Part shown: positions 35,316 to 46,720 of the stretch, piece by piece | Layout: every line of letters begins with the position of its first letter | Position numbering within the stretch: position 1 is the first letter of the stretch | Assembly: GCA_950295325.1 (NCBI GenBank) | Contig: OX485809.1 | Location: 4,466,001-4,530,000 of the forward strand | Origin: Polytrichum commune | Taxonomy: Eukaryota > Streptophyta > Polytrichopsida > Polytrichales > Polytrichaceae | Direction of reading: 5' to 3' | Length of the DNA: 64,000 nucleotides | Position numbers and translations under genes: made by a program | The notes under the pieces: model-generated | Seen by the model: the letters and a program-made list of their open reading frames with translations, nothing else | Databases searched by the model: none | Told to the model about the DNA's origin: nothing

Positions 35316-35388
35316 GACCGTGTGGCCCAATGGATAAGGCGCTTGCCTACGGAGCAAGAGATTCTGGGTTCGATCCCCAGCATGGTCG
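35316..35388 (+). tRNA. tRNA-Arg (anticodon ACG)
   Basis: A 73-nt cloverleaf. Acceptor GACCGTG pairs with CATGGTC (one G-U). The D-arm has TGGCCCAATGGATAAGGC. The anticodon stem CTTGC/GCAAG encloses loop CTACGGA with ACG at the anticodon. The T-arm is CTGGG-TTCGATC-CCCAG. A- and B-box promoters are intact, there is no intron, and a Pol III terminator TTTT follows near 35402. It should be functional. Confidence 0.95.
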
Positions 35389-35535
35389 TCTCTTAACTAA
35401 TTCTTTTCCCCACCCTCTCGTTAATTTTTTTGTGTCCAACCAAAAACATCCGATCATCTCCTTTGACTGGCAAAACGCCACTCACACTCTCTTTAACAAC
35501 ACATACGCCAATCCCACCACCACCACCTAACCATC

Positions 35536-35908
35536 AAAGTAAATGGGTCTTAGATGGTTACTTCTTTTGCCGACTTGTCCTTGGATACGAAACACGCGAT
35601 AAGGAAGAGATGGATCGCAAATTGAGGCTGTAGCGGCTTTTCTTGTAATTTTCAGAGCTCGTTTGCATATCTTATTAACAATCATGGTGAAGATTTTCGG
35701 GCTCATCAAATGGTCATATAGATAACCCCCCAAAAAAAATATGTTGATTATCGAGCATAGAATGGTTATCATATTTTGAGCATGTAGTTCAATCTCATGT
35801 GAACACATATCTTTTTGGTATCCGCTCTTGAAATCACACCTAACCATATATCACTCCATTATGGGTGTCCGATTAAGATAGGAACCGAATGAGGCACTTC
35901 TAGCTTAA
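35536..35908 (-). repeat. MITE-A copy, full length, minus orientation
   Basis: Begins 'aagtaaatgggtcttagatg' plus GTTACTT and ends 'gaggcacttctagcttaa'. The family body is intact, with an A-rich insertion near 35733. It pairs with 34824-35198 as an inverted flank around tRNA-Arg. Confidence 0.8.
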
Positions 35909-35994
35909 CGACACCCAATCCTCAACAGCCTCCCCGCCGCCGGCCGAACATCAGGGCCATGTTTAAGTGGACAGGCCTTATCACGCACGAGGAG

Positions 35995-36215
35995 CGGGGA
36001 GAACCGGCCACTAAGTTACAGATGAACCGGTTGAGTTTGAGAAATCGCCGGTTGGAGATCAATACTTCATGAAAATCACCCATCATTTTTCGAGGAATTT
36101 AGAGAATATACCTCAAAGTAGTGAAGAAAAAACTGAAAGATGTCAACATGTAACTGGTTGGACTTGGGAACACTAGGATCTCGACCGATTAAGCCCAAAA
36201 AATCCTTCCGAACAC
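35995..36215 (-). repeat. dispersed repeat G, copy 2
   Basis: The inverse of 20060-20290: 'gatgaaccggttgagtttga', 'gagaatatacctcaaagtag', 'gatgtcaacatgtaactggt' and 'cactaggatctcgaccgatt'. Diverged by roughly 20% by eye. Confidence 0.65.
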
Positions 36216-36610
36216 CGATCACACAGCTCCAAATTGACATTCCTTTTCTTCTTCTTTCTTTCACTCAAATATCAAATCGTACATTTAGGAGCCCGCGATT
36301 CCTGCAAACCTCTCCCACATATGGCCCCATATTCTCCAATTCAGTGTACATATTCTTTAGTCTTGGACCCTACTGTAAATTCCTAGGGTCCAAAAATTTG
36401 CTCGCAACCAATTTGCTCAGTAGCAATCCTCCTGGTGTGGCCATGCTCAAAGCGAGATATCAATGGGGCAAACGTAGACAACAAAGGAGACGTAATGGCA
36501 AGCCAAACAATGACTTTGAACAATCCAATTCGGGGAAAGACTTTTTCAAAGTGACTCCAAAAAAAACATGGGCAATCCGCTCTGGGCTGATGAATTCGTC
36601 CTTTTTAGGG
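36216..36610. other. spacer and 3' flank of the NPF gene
   Basis: The plus-strand open frame 36140-36622 starts inside repeat G and overlaps the 3' end of the NPF gene. It has no recognisable product and is not called. The NPF 3' untranslated region must lie here. Confidence 0.4.
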
Positions 36611-39600
36611 CTAAGAAGGTGAAAAGGGGCGAGCGAGCTGAGGAGGACGCCAACTCTGCATTGTTTTGTACCACCTCGCGCACTGGATGTAAAACATGAG
36701 GTTCACAACACTCATGGCAGCTAATAGCCAGAAAAAATAGTCGATGTGGCCACGGTTGAGGTTATCCGCGATCCACCCCGGCCGGCCGTCTCTCGTTGTA
36801 ATGCTCGTCACAATCGTGAGCAACAAACTACTCAAAAAAGTCCCGAACGCAATTGTCAACAGCGCAAATGCGGTGCCTAACCCTCGCATGGCATCGGGGC
36901 TTTCGCCGTAGAAAAACTCGTAAATGCCTATGTAGGCGAAAACTTCCGCGGCTCCAATTGAAAAGTACTGCGGAACCTGCCAAAACACACTCATGGGCAC
37001 TGGAACTGTGGGCGAGTCCAAAAGCCCGTGATCTCGCGCCACTTTGAGCCGTTCAATTTCGACGAGGGCCGCCGCGACCATCCCAAAAATGGAGATGGCG
37101 AGGCCGATACCGATGCGTTGCAGCTCGGTGAACCCGCGGGGGTTTTTGGTGTATTTGCGGGCAACTTTCACGATGACGAAATCGTAGAAGGGAACCCAAA
37201 ATGCGACGCTGAGAAGCTCAATCACGCTGAGGGATGCGGGAGGGATCGAGAATCGGCCCATTTGGAGGTCCATCGTCGCGCCTTGGACCACGAAAAGCGT
37301 CGAAAGTTGAGTGTAAACAGTCGAAAACATCGCGTTTGTCACCATGATCGGGATCATCCGGATGAGGACTTTCACCTGCGTGTGCGATTTAGTACGAGAT
37401 GATTAGCAAATCCGATATGATGAGGCCAGTCACCATTTTTCCTCGTATTTTTGGAGCCCATTTGGATATCTTACTCATTATCAAAGTGAAGACTCTCTTT
37501 CTTATTGAACGGTCACATAGGTCCCCTTAATCAAATTTTGTTGACTATTGACCCTAGAATAATTAACAATTTTATCAAGCACTTAGTTCAGTCTCTTCTA
37601 AACACATGTCTTTATGGTGTCCATTCTTCCATCCACACCCAACCATACACCACTCATATAAAGATGTACAATTTAAATAAGTAACCAAATTGGACCCGTT
37701 GACCTTAATCTAAACCTTTAAGGTTCATACTCAATACAGCGCAATCAAAACAAAGTGAACAGAAATGAGAATGGAATAGAAAATCCAAAGCATCTTGAAC
37801 AAGAGGAATCGTACTAAAGCACCCTCGAGTTCCTCTCGATTACTCCTCAGAATTTTAGTCCAACCCTCGACTCAGAAATAGATCTAAAAAAGAAAAAGAA
37901 CTTTGTAGAGAAGTTTGTAGAGAATTTGGCACCTCTTCAACTTGGGTGACCGTGCAAAGTGTCCACGGGTTGGAGGGGAGGGCTCCAGTAACCTTATCCG
38001 CGTCAACCTTCACAGCCGCCTTGTCCAGTAATCTGATATAATTTTAAGCACACAAAATCATGCTCAGTAATGAATGAGGTGCGTCTGAATTTACAAGATG
38101 AAATCTCTCACTTAAAACACTAGTGGAGCTCGATTTGGGCCTCTCGTACACTATGTTCATGTAATATGTACAACGTGATATATACATAATTATACAATAA
38201 TAATGTGATGTTTTGGTAGATAGTGATAGCTTGTTGTCTTTAAAGGTTACACTTCTCCACATCCACACCAAGGTACTTGGAAATAATTTGATGAAGGTTT
38301 CAAGAGATAAGGAATACAGAATTATCTCTTTGATACCATTAAAATTGATAAAAAAATATTTAGCGGTTAAGATGGTATTGCTGAGGTACACTCATATCTG
38401 CTAGAATGCGATATAGAGACACGAGAATGCACAACATAACACTCCTTGTTTGTACCAGTGTTGGTCTTGTATCATCATCTTTTGATACCATTCGGTAATC
38501 TATAACGAGAAACTTCACATTTTTTGATACCAGTAGGGTATAAGGTGTTTGATGATATGCTTGTTTTGAATACCATTTGGGTCTCTATACCATTCAAGAA
38601 CTTTCATCCTTGGGCAAAATCGCCCTAGTATCAATACGGTTTACAGTGGTGTTGACCCAAATAATGACTTGGGTATACAAAGATCCTCTCACCTTCAAAT
38701 GCCCACCAAATATGAAAATTTGACTAGAATTACAATTTTGATACCCACGGGTAGGTTCTTTGACACCATTATTGATACCCATGCATTCCTCCATATACGA
38801 GTCCAACATTGGTCTGTACCTGAACTCATCGGTGTGCCGTATTTTTCGACTCCCTTTAATGTTGGACTCCATCTCTTGGGGAACCTCGTAAAGCAAATCG
38901 CTGCTGAGGGGCATCTGAATGTGCCACTTTCGAGCCGCGGCTACCATCACTTGTCCGATTCGAGCAAGAGGATTACCACCTGGTGGGTGGTGCCGATAAT
39001 AGGGTGTCCCCGCCACAAAACAAAATGTCCCAATGACGATGGCAATTAGTGCCACCCCAAACCCTAACCCCCAGTTCACCTTATCTTGAATGTAAACCAG
39101 AAAAGTCCCCGCGAGTAGCCCTCCGGCGTTGATCGCTTGGTAGAACCAGTTGAAGAAGGAAGTTTTGTGGGACTTCTCCTTTGGGTCTTCCTCGTCAAAT
39201 TGGTCGGCTCCAAAGGACATCACCACCGATTGAAATGCACCTGCTCCAAGGTCGACGACGTAGAGAGCGAAAAATAAGAAAGCTGATTGGCCAAGGGAAG
39301 GGTGAGGGCACGTCGAGTCTTGGCTGGCACATTGTTGGGGTCTTAGTGCCGTCAAGGACGCCGAAATTGTCAGGAAAATCAGCCCCTGCCAAGAAACCAG
39401 ATGAGGAGATATGGAAATATTTAAGTGGTATGACCGCGCAACAACACATGACGATGAACAAATGGGCAAAAGTTGTGTAGAAATCACAAGCTAGGTGCTT
39501 CTTAATGAACAAACTTTATGAGCTCCAAAACACTTTCCACCCAACTCAATCTCCCTCTCCCTCAAAATCCAAACCAAGGAAAAATAACTCCATGCTACCA

Positions 39601-42600
39601 CCACATACACACTCATCCTCAAAAAATAAAAACGTGAATTGAAACAACCCACTCCCACCCCCAAACCAACCATATAAACCAAACAAAACCCCGGATATAC
39701 AGAGAAACAGGTTTCCAGATTGCATATAGAGTTGAACAGAATCGAAGACAAAGAAATACAACACCCTCACACCGATGGCAACATCAGAGTCATCTCTTCT
39801 CTTCTACCCATCTTTTCAGCAATAAATGAATGTGAGAGGAACTTTCTACAAGACCAATGCTGACAAAGTATCACGTTCTTGTCCACATGATAGATTGTCA
39901 AAGAGTTTATGTGCATGTCACTTACGATGATGTAAATAAATGAGAACACAAAAGATGCCCAATAGCGGCCCCAATAAGCGTCCGCTAAAAATGCTCCAAT
40001 GAGAGGAGTGATGTAACCCACTCCATTCCAATTGCTCACATTTGTCGATGCGGCGGCATTGCTTTGATGCATCACAGATGTGAGATATATGACTAAATTG
40101 GTGGAGCATCCGTAAAACGCCAGATTTGCAAACACCTGATTGGCTGTTGCATCCAAACAAAACCTTTTAGTTACGGTACAAACTTCTCAATCCCCATGCA
40201 ATATTGCCAATAGAGTCATCCTTTGCCTCAACATGAGTTTTCATTGGGAGTTGGTTGTTTTGCATACAAGACATAAAGACATTCCATGTTTGTTAAGTTA
40301 TTGGTGCATGCTTGGAGGTAGTGTGGAGGTTTTAACGAAGAACAATCTATATCGGTACTCATCTTGGCATTGCCAAGCTTGGCCCCACAATGAGCCCAAA
40401 TAGGTTGCTCTTCATTCAAATTCAAACACTACCTCCCAGCATGCACCACAAGTGGAAAGAAAGCATTGATAGTGTATGCAAAACAACCAATGGAAAATCA
40501 TACGGAACCAACTCCTGGCAAAAAGTTCCATTGACTTCAAGGATAACTCTATTAATTATTCATATTTGCACAAAAATTTCATGGCTTTCCTGGTGAACTT
40601 ACACACAGTTGGAGCACAGAGGAATATATATCACCACTAACAATCCAGTACAAACAATTGGCCGCCATGCTTGGAGCCCACTTAACATTATTTTTTAACC
40701 TTGAGGGCCTGTGATCATTGATATCTAAAACCTCTCATTGGTGGAAAAAGGCTGAGACCGTCCCACTTCACTTTACACTAGAGCTTAGGGACCCAATGGA
40801 ACAAGGAAGTTTGTATAGATGAACAAACCTACATGGAGCCCTACATGGCATGCAATGGATGAAGTTTAATGGTCTACCGGATTTTGTGACAATCCAATCT
40901 CAAAGAGGCTGGGTCTTACATGAAACCGTGAGACTGTGACACTTTGAAATCTCACAACACTGGATGAATTATAATTTATTGTGTGGAAAAAGCCCACATG
41001 AATAGGATGGTCATAGAATAATAGCCTTCAGTTGAGAGCCCGGTCAAGTATGTCTTTACACTTGAAGGTCTGTGACCACAAGCAATTCAATTTCAATCTT
41101 TCCTGGTACAGCCTTCGGATGAGTTTTTAAGGGCCCTCACAATTTCATGGTCACAGCCTTTGGCCATAGTGTAAACCCAATCTCTAAATTCCAAAAGATG
41201 TGTGATGCAGACTGGTAAAAAATGTCTCAAACTCTCCAAGCATAACAATAAACCATATAGTATTTATGTAAAAGCTCCTGAAGGAAACAGCTGAACATGG
41301 TTTGAGAGCTTAACAATATTAATAAATGGATTTAATTTTAATATTTTTGAAGAAAACATATAGTTTTTATGTAAAGCTCCCAAAGGAAACAACTGAACAT
41401 GGTTTGAGAGATTAAAAATTAATGATTAATCAATATTTAGAAAAAAAGAAGAAAAATAAAGAGAACATGGTTTGAGAGCTTAAACATTAAAATTTAAAAA
41501 AATTATTAAGTGGCCTGCCAACACAAAGATATTAACCCTGTATCAAACTCCGTATCTTTAGTTTGCAAGAAAACTTACAATAGATAAACCAGGAGGTCTT
41601 CCAGCTGCCGGTCCTGGATTTTCTGGCCGGCCACCCTCGAAAATCCAGTGTGCCATCTTTTGTGTATTCTTCTTCAAGTTGCTGCCCTGTTGCGGTGCAA
41701 AAATCATCAGCATTGCTTCTACCCTCTTCATCTGCCTGTGCATAACAAAGGAGCTTGAGATCCCCCGAAAACTGAAACCACCTTCATTCTTCCCAAAATA
41801 GCACTAAGGTAGACAAACCCTTATTTGGTTACTTTTCTGATTAGGACACCTATATTTGAGTGGTATGTAATTTGGTGTGACTCCAAGAACAGATACCAAA
41901 AATGCGAGATGTGTTTAGAAGAGGTTGGACTGTGCGCTCAAAATATGATAATCATTCTAGCCTCCACAGGCAACATAACTGGGGGGAACCTATATGACCA
42001 TTTCATGAGCACGAGGATCTTCACTTTGAGAATGAGTAAGATATTCATATGAGCTCCAAAAATTATGAGGAAAGCAGCTACAGCCTCGTACTAATCGCAT
42101 GTTTCATATCCTAGGAGAAGTGGGCTAGTCGGAAAAAGTAACCATTTAAGACCCATCTACCTTACATCACCAATTACAGACACTTCAGGTGAACCCTTGT
42201 ACAAGTTTGCACGCATACGTCAACCAATGTTCACATATTTTACACGTGCATACAAAACAGAAATGTGATTCAAGCCCCAGTCCTGATTGGCTCATCATTC
42301 CAACAAGTTCAACAAGCCATGTTAACTGTTGTGACTACTGGAACTCTCAAATCAAATGCAAACAGTAGAGAGTTCATTTTTCCTCTTCTCAAAAAAATGG
42401 ACGTCCCCTTTGTTGTGTGGACGGGGATGTCACATGAGCCACAGACAATGAGACGGTTTATTCTTTTAACAAGCTCTCGCAGCCAAAACCGAAACTGAAA
42501 TCGAATTCGAAACTTGCTGCTTCGATTTGTGATTTTGTCATCAAGTTACAAACCTTAAAAAGTTGTAAAGACATGACAAGAATAAAAAGGCTGAAAAAAC

Positions 42601-43330
42601 CATACCACATATTAGCCCTATCACTCATCTAATCTAAAGTAGGGCTAGCATATGAGTGATAGATTAAAATCCACCTCCAGCACAAATATGTCAACCCTGG
42701 ATCCAAGCAATCAGAATAGGGAAAAAATTTACAGAATACATTGCCAAAGGATTCTGGTTCCGGATCGTCCCAAAGCAAGAGATCTCAAATCCATTCTTCA
42801 TAGCTTCTTAAAGGCTTAAACTCTCCTTTATAAAGATACAGATATAGGTTTAGGCGCCGGTTTTGGGGTTTTTAGGGATTCAGTATACACTGAATAACAA
42901 AGATGGGAGATCAGGAGGCTAATCTATCGATGGCCATGTGGCTGAAGAAATAAGGAGTCACAGTTCTGACATTGCAGCCACGAAGTGGTAAACTCCATCC
43001 CATAAAAATTTATTATAACTGGAAACAAAGTTGGAATGCGTTTGCAACAGGCATCACAGGAGGAGGAGGAGGAGGAGGAGGAGTGCAGTCCTGCATCAAA
43101 AGTGCACTCAAGACAAGAAGAATTCAACAAGACCTGTCTGTGTAAGACTTTCCAATGCAGAAGAGCAATTCTCACAATGTCAGACAACAATGCAGTAACC
43201 AAGAAAACAAGATGGAGCCTTCATGAGCTCAAAGGAAGGAAGAGGAAGAATTACCCAAGAATTCTTGTTTCTCTTCAAACTTCAAGCGTATGAACGCATG
43301 ATGGGTCCCTCCAAGCTGCTCATCGGCCAT
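36611..43330 (-). CDS. NPF/PTR-family proton-coupled transporter lacking the TM1 ExxER motif (6 exons)
   Basis: Exons (minus): 43330-43255 (tentative), 41731-41579, 40143-39926, 39385-38820, 38032-37933, 37375-36611; about 625 residues, phases 1, 1, 0, 2, 0. The family takes up peptides, nitrate or hormones at membranes by the major-facilitator fold with 12 helices. Landmarks in order: YTKDGTLDFRG (48-58), TM1-2 with NWNGVGYITPLIGAFLADAY and WGRY, FGADQFDEEDP, SFFNWFYQ, GTPYYR, HTDEFR, LDKAAV, NPWTLCTVTQVEE, then the C-terminal half with IPPASL, GFTELQRIGIG, VFWQVPQYF, FFYGESPDAMRG, GWIADNLNRGHIDYFFW. The overall pattern is closest to the NPF8/PTR1 type. The ExxER site in TM1, important for proton coupling, reads Q79-V-F-A82-N83. 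The first exon was chosen only because it has an ATG, keeps phase and has a donor (TTGG|GTAATT); another start is possible. Introns hold MITE-A twice, MITE-B and repeat C. Confidence 0.88.
37384..37707 (-). repeat. MITE-A copy in the last NPF intron, sense to the gene, 8 bp from the acceptor
   Basis: Ends in 'gtaaccaaattggacccgtt' and GACCTTA. On the other side it is cut within 'gcgatttagtacgagatgat', leaving 8 bp before exon 6 at 37375. Read in gene sense, the element's 'ctcgtactaaatcgc' lies about 20 nt upstream of the acceptor CACACGCAG. Confidence 0.8.
38033..38819 (-). other. NPF intron 4 spacer
   Basis: A 787-bp AT-rich intron between exons 4 and 5. Repeated 'tttgataccattcgg' or 'tgataccattt' motifs occur at 38330-38600 and 38735-38770. 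No gene inside. Confidence 0.5.
40225..40525. mobile_element. MITE-B copy 2 (foldback) in an NPF intron
   Basis: The left arm 'ttgggagttggttgttttgc', 'ggtgcatgcttggaggtagt' and 'gtggaggttttaacg' is mirrored by 'ttcaaacactacctcccagc', 'atgcaccacaagtgg', 'gtatgcaaaacaaccaatgg' and 'ggaaccaactcctgg'. Arms are about 110 bp with a centre of about 80 bp. Confidence 0.8.
40695..41190 (-). repeat. repeat C copy in the same NPF intron, sense to the gene
   Basis: Holds 'gagggcctgtgatcattgat', 'acttcactttacactagagc', 'aacaaacctacatggagccc', 'gtgacactttgaaatctcac' and 'ttggccatagtgtaaac', the inverse of 32968-33475. Confidence 0.75.
41205..41500. repeat. local duplication in NPF intron 2
   Basis: The phrase 'gaaacagctgaacatggttt' plus 'gagagcttaa' recurs three times (near 41285, 41387 and 41465), each after 'tatttatgtaaaagctccyg'-like sequence, with a period of about 90-105 bases. 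Confidence 0.6.
41805..42164 (+). repeat. MITE-A reference copy (360 bp) in NPF intron 1, antisense to the gene
   Basis: The best preserved copy. It begins TAAGGTAGACAAACCCTTAT then TTGGTTACTT, and ends AAGTAACCATTTAAGACCCA then TCTACCTTA, so the inverted ends are about 30 bp with a few mismatches. Flanks are consistent with a TA target duplication. There is no coding capacity and no strong similarity to Stowaway ends. Confidence 0.85.
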
Positions 43331-43365
43331 GAATGTCACACACACAATAATAATAGTAATAATAA
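43050..43365. repeat. GGA and AAT microsatellites near the NPF start
   Basis: 'aggaggaggaggaggaggag' at 43060-43082 lies in intron 1. 'aataataatagtaataataa' at 43345-43368 lies just upstream of the tentative NPF start codon, within its 5' leader. Confidence 0.8.
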
Positions 43366-45294
43366 TAATCGTCTTCACAAAGAGTTCTTGTTAATCTTTC
43401 TTATTCAAAGCTCAACTCCTCAGCCGACCTAACAACCCCTGTCACTTCTCAAGCGTTTTTGTCATTTGCTTCCACCCACAACACACAACATTACATTTTG
43501 GGTAGGAACAAGTTGGAGGCCCTGGAAACAATAATTGTTGGGGCAATTGCTCCCAGAAACAAGCTCTTCTTCCTTCAGTTCTCGTCAACTAAATAACACT
43601 CAGACCTTCAAATTGCATCCACTCCAATACCTTCACAAACCCAATTCCCACTTAATTGTGTGGAGAAAAGCGCCGCTCATCCTCCACCAACTCCACTAAC
43701 AAAAAGCAAGAGTTGTAGGTTACATTTCACTCACAAAAGGTATGATCTTATCACAGATCATTCGGAAAATTCCATTGGTGACCCCAAAATGTCAAGAAAA
43801 ACTCAAACACCTTCCACCCAAGCAACGCCCAACAGCAAGTTAGGGATTAAACCTCCCAAAAAGAAACCAAAAAGAAGGAAAATGAGGTTTGTCCGCTATC
43901 AATCATCTGAAAGAAACTGACGAATATTCTACCAACCACAAAGCGCATCATTTCCTTGGAGAAGAGGAGGCAACTCTGACAGGGGGAAGTTTTGGGTCCA
44001 TGAAATCACCATAACTTACTTACCATGACTAAATTAAGCCCTGCTTCAAGCCCTCAGCAAAACAGGAGAGGAAGCATTTGTTGAGATTGTTCCCAAAGTT
44101 GACCTTTAAGTAACCAAACTGTGCTCACTTAACTTTCAGTTAGGTAGTAAAACTTGGATTCCAATTTGTTATGATGAAGACCTCCCAAGTAGAGGACGAT
44201 TTTGTCACATACATAACTCAGATAGGTACGTAGTAACTTACATGAGCATTCACTTTGTAATGATGAAGATTCCAAGTAGAGCACAAAGCGTGCATTTCTG
44301 TCTGACATTAGAAAGTTGTCAGATACAATCGTCCTCCTTCTTTTAATGCTTCCTTGTTGTGCTACATTTCTCGCGTCCTTACTCCATCACCCTTTGTCAG
44401 CAGAGTCCGGGGAGTTATGTAGAGAAAACGGCTAATTGCCGAGCTTTCTGGAGGTGGCTCAGAGTTCTCAATTTTTACCCGCAAGTGGGCCTAGAGAGTG
44501 CAAAATTTATCGGTTGATAGCCCCCATTTCCTAATGTATTTAGGCAATCAGCCGACATTTGTTTTTTCATTTATGCAATTTCCAAAAGGTCTAAAGTGGG
44601 GCTGGTTTTATATTTTGGTGGTGGATGTGTCATTGTCATTTATTCTTTCATTTTTTTCAAGTGTTTAGGATTAAATAATGTGGGCATTCACTCTCCATTT
44701 TTTTTCGTCTAAATAGTATCCTTAGCAAGAGTTGAACCTAGCAAAGCCCCTACCATATTAGGGCTAAGGATTTAGCCTTCGGAAAATACAAGCACCACAA
44801 AAGGGTCCAAGTATTATCCAGAGGCTAGTTAGTATTGAAAAATCACAAAATTTCTAGAACTCAAAAACTCATAATGCAAACGAAAATGCAAGCTCCACCG
44901 CTACGGAATGGAAGCTGTGGCGGGAAGCAAGTAACCTTAAACCACAAGCCAACAAGGCATAGTCTCCAACTATGCATAGTATTAAAAAATTTACCTAAAA
45001 TATATATATTTGGGTGGTTGCCCGCTGTGAGAATAAATTTTCAATCGGTAATTTTCCGTGAATACTCTAGGGCAGTTTGCCTTAATGCCGGCATTTTTCT
45101 TCTTCTAATCGGCCCATTTCCGTAAACCTTGATTTTCTTCCGGAAGCCCTTCCTAAACTTTCCAATTGCATTCAGAAATTCTCAAAATCAACTGGCTAGC
45201 TTGTAACTAACTGCCGGCACTACCCGTTCATTGTTTGTCAGTAACACTTACGAATGTACTAGAAAATGAGGTACCTTTTGTGATGTAGCATCCC
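43366..45294. other. spacer and presumed 5' flank of the NPF gene
   Basis: About 1.9 kb with no supported gene. The plus-strand frame 43660-43920 has a lysine-rich end (PPKKKPKRRKMRF) but only a non-ATG start and no neighbouring exons, so it is left uncalled. Repeats of 'tgatgaagacttccaagtag' type occur at 44170-44290. Confidence 0.4.
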
Positions 45295-46720
45295 CTCTAA
45301 AATGGCCGGGGATTCGTGGCACTCATGTATTTTCATTAGTGAGAGTTCATTCATCTTTGTGGATGAGATGAATCACTTTAGACACTACCTCACGTTGTCG
45401 GCTCCTTGTCTCAAGGGTTTAAAAAATACCAAGTTTTAGTAGTTTTAAACGATCCTAGTCTAATCTAATACTTAAGGCAATAATACAAAGGGGGTTAGAT
45501 AAAATAAAAATGCCTCATATAGAAACAAGTGGGTGCATCATGCGTTGCCAACTTATGATTACTAGTCCAGATATTTTTAAGAAATTGATATGGGTGGACA
45601 TTAAATACCCCCTCACGAACTTTCGGGGGTGTCAAATCCGGGCTAGGGCAACCCTCTAAAGAAATTTCTGAACCCAATTGAAAATTGTTGCCCATCCCGC
45701 CCAACTTCGAAAAAAAACATGGCCCTTGCATTTTTGAAGGCCGCTTGACTACAAATCCCATATTGAGTGCACTTCACTTCAAGGTCTAAAACCCAATATA
45801 TATGTGCACTTCCAATTAGTAAATAAGCAATTCATTGGGATTTCATTCCAGAAGTGAAACCATCAATGAAGCACGTAATTAACTTGGAGGCCAAAAACAT
45901 TACAAAATCCTCATTAACATTGAGGTTATAATTTTGTGACTTAAAACTATCTTTGTCATCCTAATGATAGATTAGTGCAAGTGTTCATAAAATGACCAAA
46001 ATGAAACAATGAACGTAGAATATAAAACATACAACAAAAAATTATATAAAAATGAATCTTATTTTTTAGGTAATATAATATGAGCTATAAATAAATGGTA
46101 TGTTATTTGGAATTAGACTTGTGGGACAATGTTATGGATGGGGTATACTCAGAGAATCATAAGTTTCTGACTATAGCCTATCTGAAATATTGTAATATTT
46201 TATCCTCATCAAATACTTTATTATCTTTAAAATCACATGGTGTATATTAATTATTTTAAAATAATCATATAATAATCATAATCCATAAGTTGATATATAT
46301 TATTTTGACATATTACAAATGTTTGAGCAATCACACCCGTGCAAAATAAATGAATTATGAACAAAAAAATGTCTATGACAACACATCATTATTATATATT
46401 GCACACGTTGATATCTTGCGATATTAATCAAAATAACCATGTGGAATTCAAAGCCATGTCATGGCCTTGGAAACAACTCATGGGAGGTTAGAAAATAGGC
46501 TTAGAGCATCCAAGGCCACATCATTGCCCCTTGCCAACTAATTGATATTTACATAATAGCTAGTAGTTCATATTAGCTATGAGGGAGAAAATAGGTCGTA
46601 CATGCCAACTCGGAGGTGTTTCACTAAAGTAAGCTCCATCCGAGCTTCTTGATGGACTCATCCGATTTTTGTTACCGGATGACTTTACTTGAGTGCCATG
46701 AATCCCCGGCCCTCTAAAAT
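45295..46720. mobile_element. MULE-like non-autonomous element with perfect 9-bp target duplication
   Basis: The element itself is 45304-46711 (1408 bp). Its ends are GGCCGGGGATTCGTGGCACT at left and, inverted, GGCCGGGGATTCATGGCACT at right (about 25 bp with one mismatch). It is flanked on both sides by CTCTAAAAT (45295-45303 and 46712-46720), an exact 9-bp duplication as made by Mutator-like transposases. The interior is AT-rich, has no transposase, and includes one arm of foldback family J (45646-45962). The perfect duplication implies a fairly recent insertion. Confidence 0.85.
45646..45962 (+). repeat. foldback family J, left arm
   Basis: Matches 7013-7350 and, inverted, 48155-48476: 'catcccgcccaacttcg', 'ggccgcttgactacaaatcc', 'catatatgtgcacttcca'-like sequence, 'gcaattcattgggatttcat' and 'cctcattaacattgaggtta'. 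It lies inside the MULE-like element. Confidence 0.75.

Noticed and set aside
36140-36622. 160-codon plus-strand frame ending in the NPF 3' end
   Set aside because: It begins within dispersed repeat G and runs antisense into NPF. There is no domain and no splice context.
43660-43920. Lysine-rich plus-strand frame with an NLS-like end
   Set aside because: It has only a non-ATG start, is short, lies in the NPF 5' flank and shows no similarity to any family I know. Not enough to call a gene.
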